Source: Eopsaltria australis
Taxonomy: Eukaryota > Chordata > Aves > Passeriformes > Petroicidae
Direction: 5' to 3'
DNA: 64,000 bases
Assembly: GCA_034509425.1 (NCBI GenBank)
Contig: JAVTVJ010001389.1
Span: 1-64,000 of the forward strand
In this document: positions 1-11,565 of the stretch, piece by piece
How positions within the stretch are numbered: position 1 is the first letter of the stretch
How the letters are laid out: each line of letters begins with the position of its first letter
Notes under the pieces: generated by a model
The model's database searches: none
What the model saw: the letters and a program-made list of their open reading frames with translations, nothing else
Told to the model about the DNA's origin: nothing
Program-made: the position numbers and the translations under genes

Positions 1-2595
1 TTTGTAAAGCACACAGCAAAACATCCAAAAAATAATTACAATAGGGATAACTTTGTAAAATGTGCCCTGAGCACAATGTAGAAGAACCACTGAGCTTTGA
101 AGAAATGTGGAGAACCCAATTTTATTGAGGAGGCTGTTTGTTCTCATTATATGCTAAGCACATGAAAGAAATCTAAAAACTGTAGCAGTGCATTGAGTAA
201 GGTGTGGAGAGGTGCTGACATTAGACATGGGGACTGCTGGCCATATATAGAGAGTGTTCTGTCACAGAAAGTATCAGGGGAACAGGATATGCCAGAGGAA
301 GGGCTGATGCTTGCCGAATTCATATTCCTTTTGCATATCTGTCAGCGGTAGCTTTTGAGCTTATTTTTGCTGAGTTTGCAGAGATATACCCTGCCAGGCC
401 TTAACACTGTGCCATTATCTGTTTTAAAGACTCATTTCCACTCCCACTGTTTCCTTCTACAGTGCTGGACTTGCTGCTGTAATTACTGTAACAACTATCT
501 GTGTCACAAGTGGTTTCTGTAAGTTTGCATAGCATTTAGCCAAAACGGGGCTTTGATACTTCTTGGGGTCATTAATATATCACAAGCAAAGAACATAATC
601 AAATATTTATGTGGCTATTCCTTTTCATGTTAAATTTTATTTTATTTTTAATGAGATCTTTGAGCCTCAATTTGACCTCTTGTGAAGGGCAACCAAGGAG
701 AAAGCAGTGTTTCACTCAGAGAACTCTGACTAGGGGGGTAGATCAGAGGAATATGTGAAGAACAGGTTAACTATACGTACTGACAGGATTAGATAAAAAA
801 TCCATTTATGTATCCTAAGGGGTTTTGTTCCATAGTACACCATGGCAAAACAAAGCTCTGCAGTATTGTAGGACTGTCAAATAATAAGCAACTTGTTCTT
901 GGTTTTTGTTCTTCAAGAATGGTTGTTCAGACCTCTGTCACAGACTGCTCCTTTCATATCTGTCCAATAAAAATACAGGGCTTTTCAAGAGTGTCAGAGA
1001 TTTAGGAAGTCTCTATAAACATAAAGGATTATATTTCTATAGTAAAATTGCCTATGTCTGTAATTAACAAAACTAATTTAAACCAAATGTGTGCACTGTT
1101 GCCTTGAAAAATAAAGTACTTCTTTAGTTCTTTCTTTACTCTCCAAGTTAGCTGAGATACTTCCATGAGTTAATGACTTACTTTTGCTATTACAACAATG
1201 GAATTGCTTGCCCTTCAAGCACCTTGAAGTACACAAACAGCTATTAGCTTGCGTTAGACATTAGCAGCACACTGGTTTAGGCCTTTTGTGCTGCACTGGA
1301 ATAGATATATTGTGACATTATTATGTGCTTTGAATTCTACTGATTTATGCAATTCTATGGAAACTGGAGATTACTTGTCATACCATGTATATTTGGCAAC
1401 ACTTAGCTTTAATTAATTAATGAAAAAAACCCAACTGAATTGTGTCTTCAAACATACGAAATCTCTGCTCTATGCCCACAATATTAGGCGCATGTGCAGC
1501 ATGCAAAACACCTGCACCATTATTTATGACCTTCAGAAATGCTGATACAACAGCATATATTCAGTGTTGAGTACAAAACCACCCCATTTCTATTGGACTC
1601 CTTTGACAGAAGAACTATAAACATAATGACTATGTACACACTTGATAAGGACCATTATGCCATTTATACTAATATATGATTATATCAGCATAAACACTGC
1701 TTTGAGCATATACAGAGCACAAGACACACCTACAAACATCTTGCAAATAAGACTTTTGTCAATGCATAGCTGCCAACACTGTAGGGTTTGCAGGGTATAT
1801 GTGCTTTGCTTTCCCTGCCCTTCGCTGTCCTTCCCTGTTCCATGCCATTGATTCAAGAGGTGCTGAGGCACAGAATGTGTCAGAGGTCAGTACCTGAGTG
1901 TTAAACACCTATTTTAAAGTACAGATGGGTCCCAGACTGGTTATCAGAACTTAAAGAAAATGCAGGGAAGGGACTTTCACTTCTCACAATTTCCATCCTT
2001 CTTCCTCTGAAGTTTTGAAGTACTTTTTTGATAGTTATAGCTCAGTTTGCCTCTGCTATGCTTTTGTTGTCAGAAACATGGAACTGTGTGATTAGTGCCA
2101 TTCTTTTTTTAGTTCCTTTTAGAGATGGAGTTCATATATTGAATACTTGCAAAATCCCAATGCGCATCCTATTGATCTACAAAAAGGATTAACAAACTAA
2201 AGAAAAAAACAAGGAAAATCTGCGTATTCTATAGGCATTTGCAAACCAGTTACACATAATTATCCTGTTATCCTGGTCCAAGAGGTGAGGAAATGGGCTT
2301 ATACCATGAGGTACATCTGAATGAAATATCTGTTAGTGCAATTTTTTTGTTATTCTTGAAAACCATTTTCCCTATTTACTTGGTTTATATACAATTTTCT
2401 GTTTGATTTTTTTTGTTGTTGTTTTGCTTAGTTAATTTAGGAATATACAACTGTAAGAAATCTCTTCACTCAATGAATACAATAATCTCTGTCTTTGAAC
2501 CTCAGTTACACTATACATATTGTAAACACTTTTCCTTCATTTTATCGTTTTTATATAATTATTATGATGAAATATTGGTCTGGTTTTGGCTTTGA
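1..2595. other. AT-rich non-genic sequence
   Basis: I see no exon, RNA gene or recognisable transposable element. Open frames are all under 70 codons, as expected by chance. A local rise in GC occurs around 1790-1870, where two opposite-strand short frames overlap, but neither resembles a known protein. Confidence 0.6.
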
Positions 2596-2617
2596 TTTGT
2601 TTGTTTGTTTGTTTTTT
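2596..2617. repeat. (TTTG)n microsatellite
   Basis: About five TTTG units followed by a T run. A simple repeat with no further structure. Confidence 0.85.
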
Positions 2618-3002
2618 CATGCCCTAGGGTTTATTCCACTTGTATTTCAAGAGTTCAGTAAACTTAAGGTTATTTTGGTGATGCTAAGCAACTGAGAATC
2701 TTCATTTTCTACTTTAGGGTAGACTCAAAGTCCCTTAATAATTCTCATAACAAGATCCACTGTTAATATTTCATGCTCAAATATGTATAATAAAAGAAGT
2801 GTACTGCCCACTGGTGCCATATATAATTCCTGTGTCAAATGTGAATAATTGTCTTCAAATTTCAAGGGCCATTTCAGTTGCTTCTTCCAGCTCAGTTCTA
2901 AATAGACTGAGGGACAGTGTCTTCTTTGATGATGTTTCTGATTCCTAATTCTGTACAGACTATCACCTCCTTAACATTCCTGTAGCCCTCGCACTTTCCT
3001 TC

Positions 3003-3090
3003 TTCTTTTTTTTTTTTTTTTTTTGTTTTTTTTTTTGTTTTTTGTTTTTGTTTTTTTGTTTTTTTGGTTTTTTTTGGTTTTTTGTTTTTT
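3003..3090. repeat. T-rich simple repeat with interspersed G
   Basis: Nearly 90 bases made only of T with single or paired G. On the minus strand it is an A-rich tract and gives a spurious lysine-rich open frame. It may be the decayed poly(A) of an old minus-strand retroelement, but the sequence beside it (from about 3091 rightward) is not a family I recognise. Confidence 0.9.
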
Positions 3091-4286
3091 AAATATTGTG
3101 GATCTTCTAGAGACCATTATTTCACTATTTACTAGTTCTATAATACTTTCACTGACTAACATTCTCTTTAAGACTTGTTTTGCCTTTCTCAGCTGTAAAT
3201 ATTTGTTACTAAATCTGTAGTGGGTGTGCCAATTTGCTTCATTATATTTTATTTTATTTTGCTACATCTAGTAAATATATAACAAGTTTATAACATTATT
3301 TTATTGGATAGCAAAATAATGAGCAACTAAATTGAAACTAATACATTTTGACATGTATCAGCACTTACAAAAGCATTGTCATTGCACTTCAATTATGTAA
3401 ATTAAAAAGGTATAGCAGCTCCTTCTAGTACTAATTATATGCCATTATATTTATTGTCATAGCCCTTGTGCTTGTCCACATTCACGTTCAATATAGTAGG
3501 GGTAAGAATGCAGGTGATTGACATCTCAGGGGAAGCAAGGTGCTATATTGGTGTGTGTACTTTTGTGCTCATAGTATGAAAAACATCTCAGAGTTTTACT
3601 CAGTCCTTTCTGGATGTAGTCGTTGACCTCCTTTGTCTTCCATTAAGCAATCCCTCTCACCCCCTTTCTTATCACCAACAGCCTCTTCAGAATGGAAAAT
3701 CTATGGAAACTTGATCTCCTTTGCCTGTTCCTAATGACCACCCTCAGCAATGATGGGTTTGTGAAGAGCATGTAATGCCATTTATTGGTTTATACTTTCA
3801 AGGATTGTAAGAAACTTCCTAAATCCTTTCTAATAGAGCACACAACCTGTTAAGGTTGCTTCAAATCTTAAGTTAGGTTAAGTTAATCAAAAGTTACCTT
3901 TCAAGTATCTAGTCTAGAGAATAGCACTGGGCTACTGTGAAAGCCTTCAGACATAAATAGGGAAAAGTGGCTTGTTGGAACTCCTGTAGAATAGATGTAA
4001 TAAGCATTGTTGAACTGATTTGAAGCAATGGTAGTTATAGATAATACATTTTCTCAGCCCAGTGACTAAACTCAGAAGGGCAGGAGATAGAAGTATTTAA
4101 CTACAGTTAAGTTTTTATGCTATTCTTCATAATGAATTATTATGATAAAACACACTTTCTAAGGGAAAGAAAAATAGTCAAGCCTTCCTACAAAGGCATC
4201 AGGAAAATATGAGGAGCATCTATAAATTTTTTTCAATAAGTTGTCAGGGACAAACAAGATGTTTGCCCTACTAGGGGTGGAAGAAG
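3091..4286. other. AT-rich non-genic sequence
   Basis: Nothing supportable was seen. There are no long frames and no transposon signature. Confidence 0.5.
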
Positions 4287-4310
4287 AAATAAATAAATAA
4301 ATAAATAAAA
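4287..4310. repeat. (AAAT)n microsatellite
   Basis: Six near-perfect AAAT units ending in a short A run. Confidence 0.9.
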
Positions 4311-7300
4311 CCTCAGTAAGAAATGTTTGTTACCAAATCCTGATTTGGAAAGTCGGAGAAAAATGCAATAACCTGAGCAAGTATGTATTTTTACTTCTGT
4401 CTAAGTCTAGCAGGTCACACTAAATAGAGTAACATTTTTAAAAAAATTTTACAGTACATGGAAAGAAACATTTCAGTGTGAGGAAGCATTTTTACTAATG
4501 CCATTCCAGCCAAAAAATCCTAAAGAAATTAGAGAAATTTTTGGACTCCAGTATCCTTTTTATGGTTACTAAAGGTTTTCTGAGCCAAAAGCTTGTATGT
4601 TTTTGATGAAGTATCTGTTGTTATAATAAGACATTATGTGTTTATAAAAGATATGCACAGTGGTAACTTGAAAACAATGTGGCTACAATCCTTCTGTTAT
4701 AACTTGCCTATGAAGGTACTCTTTAAAATCTAGAAGCTTCAACAGTCTCAGGGGTTCACTGTAAGATAGCATTTTAATTGTCATATATTTACACTTAAAT
4801 ATTGGATTCAATATTTCTTCATTAATATTAACTATGAAGTGATTTGAATAAGACAAGCAAAACAGTCTTTCTGCCACAAAACTATGAAAACTAAATTATT
4901 GTAATATTTTCTTATTTTCAGTTAATTAAGATTAATTTCACTTGTGTATTTTTCTTACGTAAATGGAAGACTTTTGTTTGTTGCTTTAATTTTTCGAAGT
5001 ATTTTAGTGTTGGAATGTAGTTGCAAAATGTGCCTTGATCATCCTACATCTATTTCAATGTTTATTTTTGCTCCTGCTTTCTTGACACATGTTCCTGAAA
5101 CATTTGACTGGGAGAACATCTGTGTTGATAATATTAGGAAGAGGAAGATATTCCCCTTCCCGCATCTGAACCACAAGGTCTGCATATTTCTGTGAAAAAA
5201 TAAAATTAGCAGCTGAAAAGCTGGAGACAGTATTACTTAGAGTCTGCTTGCTTCAGCTCATGTTTCAGTGTCTTATAGTTGTGAGAAGGGTTAGACTGGC
5301 AGTCATAGAATAGGTCCATGGAGATAGTGACATTACACTCTCCAAAGAGAGTCAACTCAGCCAAATCCAGTCCAAAGAAATGATCTATTATAATAAAGAA
5401 AGTGTATTTTCCTAATATATTCAGAATTACAAATTCTGGGACTGAATATTTTGTCTCTATGAGTTTCTGGATGCAGTTATTTGAAACATAGGGTTTGGTC
5501 CATCAAAACTAAAAGTTCTGAAAAAGGTGGAATAAGAAAATATTTGGGGTTTATTTTCTTTTTATTTTAGTTTCAGTGGTTTTAAATGGATAAATGAGTA
5601 ATTTATTTTTCCCAATTGCTTAGGTTTTAAGAATATTTTGAGCACATTTGAAAGCAAATGATTGTTTCAAATTTATGAAATCAAGTATATGGAATTACCT
5701 TTTTTTCCCCTGGAAAATCACAATGTGTCCATTTGGGTGACAAAAAAAAAAAGGTAGAAGCAAAAGATTACTAGGTTACACATTTGTCAGGAACACTACC
5801 AGAATCTGTGACCTTACAAGAAATCTAGAAATTTGCTGCAGGTATTCATCTGCTAAGTCAAGATGTTGGGCATTAAGAGTGAGAACTGACTAGGTCAAAA
5901 TACATTCTTCCTCTTCCCTCCATCAGTCCCCAATAGAAGTGTCTTGCACTTATTTATTCGTAAAATATAGAAAGAATGCAAGGTAATACAAGACTTCTGC
6001 TAATGTAGTTATAGAACATATTTATCTGGGACTATGAAGTCATAGTGATGTCAGCTTTGATAAACACGAATTGAAATAGGATGAGGATGTGGATGTCTTT
6101 CTTCTTAGTCATCTATAGTTATATAAATATCTCTGTGGTTTTGGAAGAAACAACTAACTCACCACACCTCTCTCTGGATGAAGAGGAGAAACCTTCACCA
6201 TGTGGGAAATATCCCCATAGCATCAGATAGGAAATTCACACAGAAAATTCTAACGAGTTCCATATGTTTCCTCATAAGAAGGAGTGATGTTTACAAAACC
6301 ATTTTCCATTTATTTGTAAAATCAGTGTGTAAGTAATAATTCACTGCAGCTAGGACACATGCAGAGCAAAGTTCATGAGCAAACCAACAAGTGTTATACT
6401 TCATTAAGTCAACAAGTACAGATGAAAAGTTTTCACAAGGCTTCAGACACAATTCATACTTCAAACTCAGAAAAATGACCTGCAGAAGGACTTGTATGAC
6501 CAGAGTTTTGCTTAATTTTACTTCTATCATGCTAAGTAGTCTTATATAACATGTTATTTGTATTTATAAGCTTTTCTGTGCTTTATCTTTGCATAAGACA
6601 ACTTGTGTTAGTACTTCACAATGAAAATCTATTCTTAATCATTAATTCTGGGAGAAAATAATAATATTTTACATCATGTATTGCTTCTAGAGAATTAAGT
6701 ACAGTTTAAATAAATTAATCTTAATAATTTTGTTTATGAAATTTTCTTTGTGATGACAATTCTTCATTCTTCTTCTCAGAAACCAAGTAAAAAAACAAAA
6801 CAGAACCAAAAACCCACATTTTAGTGTCTTGGTAAATAAATAGAATAATTGTTTACTTCGTTTTGTTATTCCAGGGTCTTTTTGGTAACTGCCTATAAAA
6901 AATATGTCCTTTAAGAAAGAAATAAAATATACATCAACCTAAACATATAAATACAGTCTTCTCACATGATACAGTAAAATTTCAGGGCTATGCAGGATCT
7001 CTTCCTGCTCTCTTCCAGTGTGACCGATGCCATAAACTGTCACCTAAATCTTATCAAACACCAGATATATGGAGTTAACATTTCTTTGACTATTTATCTT
7101 TTGATAGAACTGGCACTTGTTTTTATATTTTCATTTTGTTTTGTTTTGTTGACAATAAAAAAGTGGAAACCTCTAGAGATTTAAATCTATCAATATTTCG
7201 AAAGGATTATAAATAGAATATACATTAGGTTTATCTTCAGGCTGTGGAATTAATTTTCAACTGTAAAACCTCACTAGTTTTGGAAAGTATCTCTAATATT

Positions 7301-8099
7301 AAGACAAAAAATAAGAAAAAGTGCAGCTTGTGACATTGTAACACTCAAAATCATTTAAATAGAAGTATGTAAGATGATTTTCATCACGAAGACACTTGTA
7401 TTTTTACCATCATCACAATTAGTATCTAAACATTTTGTACAATAAAATTGGTGAAAGATAAGGATGAACTAGACCTGTTCAAGTTCCAAAAGCAGATAGA
7501 AACAGAAAATGTAGATCAACTTACTATCATTTTATGTACATAGCTGTCATGTTAAGTCACCACACTTCAAAGTAGTAAATTACCAAAGCATATCCTGTAA
7601 GAACTTGAAAACTATAATACATTGCTCTTGATGCTCTAGAGCCCTAAGGCAGTATCACAATCTGCAGTTTCTAGCACAGATATTTACTCGACAATAAAAT
7701 GGTAATAGCAAAAGCTCACAAAGTCTTGTGCTCTTTGGCTTCCTGGAGTTTGGCAGGCTGTTCATCCACCTGACACAATTAATCCCAACAACTAGACAAT
7801 GTAACAACAGCAACATATTAACTTTTTCTGAGAACCACTTTATCATATGTTACATAAAAATATTTGAGGGCTGGGGAATGGTTGGACTGAAAGTTCAGCT
7901 CATGACTGTTTACAATACAGCACACTTTAGTCTAAATGGAGACTGTGAACAGCTTTGCCATCTGTTGTTTAAAAAAAACAGAAAGAAAGAAAGAAGAGAA
8001 AAATGAGTTCCATTTGCTTCAAACAGCTATGGGGTGGTCATGCTAGAATACTTGGCACAGGAGATGTTTAGAATTTAAAAGAAGTTTACATCTGGTCTC
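4311..8099. other. AT-rich non-genic sequence
   Basis: Open frames of 60-92 codons occur (for example 4944-5195 plus, 7728-8006 plus). None has a recognisable domain or a compositional shift, so I treat them as chance. A short (AAAG)n-like run lies at about 7979-7996. Confidence 0.5.
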
Positions 8100-8450
8100 T
8101 GCTCACAGCTTATTTAACTCATCTGTAGCTGCCTTTGTTATCCCAAGCTCTGAAATCCATTTCTGCAGTTCTTTAGGCTTGCTGCAGCTAGTCCGGGCTA
8201 CCAAGAGCAGGGATGTGAAGCTGCCCTGGACTCTCCATGGCTGTGGCAGGCAGTCCAGGACACGGGTTTTTGCAAGCACAGGTTCCCCTGCAGACACAAG
8301 CTGCCAGAGCTCGCCCAGCTGCCAAGACTGACATCCCTGCTCCCAGGGAAAACAGAGGCAGAGAGCGGGACACCTGCATACTAAGTAGGAACCAAGTTCT
8401 TAAGTCAAAGTCTCTTTTATAACTCATAGGGCTACATTGGTACTTTTAGG
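8100..8450. other. GC-richer block, origin unknown
   Basis: This block stands out from its AT-rich surroundings. The motif GAGCAGGGATGT (about 8204-8215) and the inverted CATCCCTGCTC (about 8331-8341) form a loose inverted repeat. Short overlapping frames are open on both strands (8188-8427 minus, 8237-8422 plus). The minus-strand frame has a cysteine cluster, but I cannot match it to a family. It may be a decayed transposable element, since it lies just upstream of the LTR-like element at 8740. Confidence 0.35.
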
Positions 8451-8739
8451 CTGTTGATGGTTTTTGGATTTTCAACAGATCAATTTTGGGCACCAGTGAA
8501 CTAGAAGAAGGTGAGCTGTAGCTGCCACTGTCATCGAAAGTTCTTAACTTGGATGTGTCAACTCAACCAACATCACAGCTGCAGAGGTTTCAGTGGTGGC
8601 AGAACCCTCCACACACAGTCACAATTTGGCCTTAGGAGGGTTGATAAAACATCATTGTGATGCCTGAAGGATTTTTCTGCTTTTCTTCTAAATACTTCTT
8701 ACACTGTTCCCTACATTCACAAGTATTAGCATGCATACT

Positions 8740-9099
8740 TGTGATGCTTTAGGTGATAGTTTAGCCTGGTTTCATGGTGTTTAGTAGGCCGGTAGACTAA
8801 ACACCCCTGAAGCCACGTAGAGTTAGAGACCAAACACTCTGTCTTCGTGGGCCCTCAAGGTCTCCTAGTAGGACAGATTTTGTAAACTAGAAGTTAGCCC
8901 ACCCAGGCCCCTTACTGGGCCCTTCTGGTAGATATGCTAATGTGTAGAGTCTTTAATTGTACACTCGACTGGGGGGATGGGGCTTTTGCGACGCGTTCTA
9001 CCTGGACGGCAGAAGGCATGGAATGGGATCCTATTAAAATACCGAGGTAAACGACCCCCAACCCTCTAACCGTGTCTGAGCTTTTATTTCCTAAGACCA
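8740..9099 (+). mobile_element. LTR-like endogenous retroviral element (solo)
   Basis: A roughly 360-bp block, distinct in composition, begins TGTGATGC and can be closed at ...AAGACCA, giving the TG...CA ends expected of an LTR. It carries a polyadenylation-signal variant ATTAAA at 9033-9038, followed 35-60 bases later by a GT- and T-rich stretch. It keeps CpG sites (GCGACGCG, about 8987-8994) that old AT-rich DNA usually loses, which suggests a fairly recent insertion. No primer-binding site or retroviral gene follows, so it would be a solo LTR. I could not find matching target-site duplications, so both ends may be off by some bases. A 10-bp inverted repeat (8717-8726 and 8735-8744) straddles the proposed left edge. 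Confidence 0.6.
9033..9038 (+). promoter_or_regulatory. Polyadenylation signal variant ATTAAA in LTR
   Basis: ATTAAA in the 3' part of the LTR-like element, followed by a GT/T-rich downstream region. Its position fits an R/U5 boundary, but function is inferred only from position. Confidence 0.4.
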
Positions 9100-11385
9100 G
9101 AAAAAGGCATCAATTGCTTTTGGACTGGAAGAAATCCTAGGAATCGAAGACATAAGCATAACCAAGAGAGATATTTTAGAGTGTTGAAAAAGCCTCCTGT
9201 GGACTCCTGTGTGAAACCAGCAGTTTGAAAATCTCCATGCAAAAGGTCTTTTACAACTGAATATTTTCACAAGTTTTCAAGGATATGTGTGTTGGTGAGT
9301 CATGTCCCACACCTGAGGAAAGCCAATGCTGCTTGTCTTCCACTGCACTTTATTATTATTATACTACCTGGAGAATATGGTGAGAATTCAATATCATGTA
9401 AATTCACTAGAATACAAAATACACAAACCTTGCAAAATTAGCTATCTTTACATTTACCTGGCTTTCAAATAACTTAGAAATGTAAGCAATTGAACATTCA
9501 GTGAGGCAAAATATGTTTGAGACTCCTTCTGAAGACTTTTTAGTGTAAACCAACGGACTATTCTGAACAGACTTTTTCTTCAGGTGATAGGTACAATAAA
9601 GACAAGTCTTCATTTATCAAATAATTCAGGCATAATATAATAAAAGTTACAACTAAAAGTTTAAACTTTTCATATTTTACAGACCTAAGAAAATAGAATA
9701 CTTATGAAAAATAGCAGATTATTTGAATTTTTGACCAAATATTGAATTTTTGCCATATAGAAGTTTCCAGAGATGAAAACTAATAATTTCCTATCATGAA
9801 CCTTTTCCCTCCCTCCTCCCCTCCTTTTTTTATTCACTTACTGGCTTGCTTTGCTATGGTCTAGAGTGAAAATGAAATAAAATTATACATGGAGGTACAG
9901 GTAAACATTTCTAGCTCATTTTTTTCAAGGAAGGATTCTTATGTTTAAATCAGATAAGGTTTAGCAAAGTTTCTCTGTATCTCAGCTAAAATAAACTGTC
10001 AAATTTATCAAGGTTAGACCAAAACTAACAATCCTGGTTAACAAATATTGAAGAGGTTGAGGGAGCTTCAAATCCCTACAGTGATGTGTTTGTACTGCTA
10101 TTCCTGGTAACTCAGATCATGCTATTGTAGTTCCTTCCCTTCCACATCTCTGTCAGGGTACATCCATACCTGCTGTGTGGATAACAAAAGTATGTGATTG
10201 TGTGAGAACCCCAGAAATCTGGTGCAATTCATTCCTAGCTAAAAACCTCACCTTGGTGTAATTCTCTTGTAAGTGGAACATTGAATTGACCAGGATTTTG
10301 ACAGATTGAGTAGGACTTGAGGGATGTCTTAGCCTCAAATGGAAAATACTTGCTGAAAAATCTTTTGAATAATTAGGAGATACACAGTATTTTGCTTATC
10401 AGGTGGTTCAAAAATTCATTAATATTTTGCTGTAATTTCACATATCTGCTGGTAAGAGCAAACTGAAATATTGCCCTAACTTAAAAAAAAAAAAATAGTT
10501 AAATGTGGCTTGATTTTAAAACTTGTTGTTCTTTTGAAGTTGTTATATACCCCTTTACCAAAAAGAGAAAAATTTAAATACCTGGAATTTTCTTCCTTTT
10601 CCATGTGTCTAGGAAGACAAATTCCTCAAGTCGTTGTGTAACCTATGTAGCATCTCTTACATGTAATCACTGTCTGCTGCAATCCTTTGCTGCAGCACAT
10701 TTCTTATCCTTGGGGTGAGGGGTCAGCCATTTACACAGAGATTGTGAGTAGATTTGCCAGCTCTGAACCTCACCCAAGATCTCCAACAAATGTTTTACCT
10801 TTCCTAGTCAGATTGAGGATCATGTTGTTGGGCACCTTATATTTTGCATTCCAACTGGAACAGACAGTGACAGGATAAGAGAAGAGATGCCTTAGAATAT
10901 TATTAACCTCTATCTGTCACTGTCTAGCAACTGATTGTTCTTAAAACACATTTTTTTTTCAAACTTTCATCTAATTATAGAAGCCATACATATGAGAAGG
11001 TGTTCTTAATATTTCTACAGGGATTTTTTCTTTTCTATTGCTTGGTATTTGTTTGATCTTGAAATTTATTTTTACATTCAAAGCCCTTTTTTTCTATATA
11101 TCCACTTAATTTCTGAATTGTTATTCTGTAATCACATGTGCTTATATATCTCAAGCAGTTCTATTTTTAAGCTTACTAAAAGAAATCAAACATAGTGCTT
11201 TTCAGATGGCATTTTGCTTCAGAACTTTCCTAGGTTTTTGGGGAATTTGAAGTCAGTGTATTTCTGGCAACAGCTCCATCATTGGATGAATTGGTGAAAT
11301 AATTCAGGTGGGGTGGTCCTAGTGAGAGAAAATGATGCTATCCCACGATATGAAATCTGTGCTTCTGCAGTACTACTATGTTTTG
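9100..11385. other. AT-rich non-genic sequence
   Basis: No retroviral internal region, exon or RNA gene was recognised. Short open frames (for example 10153-10338 minus) look random. Confidence 0.5.
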
Positions 11386-11565
11386 CAGAATCATAAAAAA
11401 AAATTTAAGAAGGTCATCTAGTCCATTTGCTTGATTTGATCTGCTTTTACCTATGGCAATTCTGGCAGATATTTGTCTAACCTTTTCATAAAAGCACCCA
11501 TTGACATCCACAGTAAATGGTTCTTTATTTCTCCAGTGCAAGTGTATGCCCATTTTTATGCGTGA
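11386..11565 (-). mobile_element. Ancient CR1 LINE 3'-end remnant
   Basis: The plus strand reads AGAATCATAAA at the left, then GGTCATCTAGTCCATTTG, and further right CAGATATTTGTCTAACC and a decayed stretch ending near ATGCCC. This order is the reverse complement of old CR1 3' untranslated regions in birds and reptiles, so the element lies on the minus strand with its 3' end at the left. Divergence is heavy and only the 3' part remains. The right boundary is approximate. Confidence 0.65.

Noticed and set aside
2971..3162. Lysine-rich 63-codon minus-strand frame
   Set aside because: It is only the translation of the T-rich simple repeat at 3003-3090.
8103..8297. Minus-strand frame whose end (SCSKPKELQKWISEL) recalls the C-terminal part of chemokines
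   Set aside because: Only a few residues agree, the upstream cysteine pattern and core strands are absent, and there is no exon structure. Likely coincidence.
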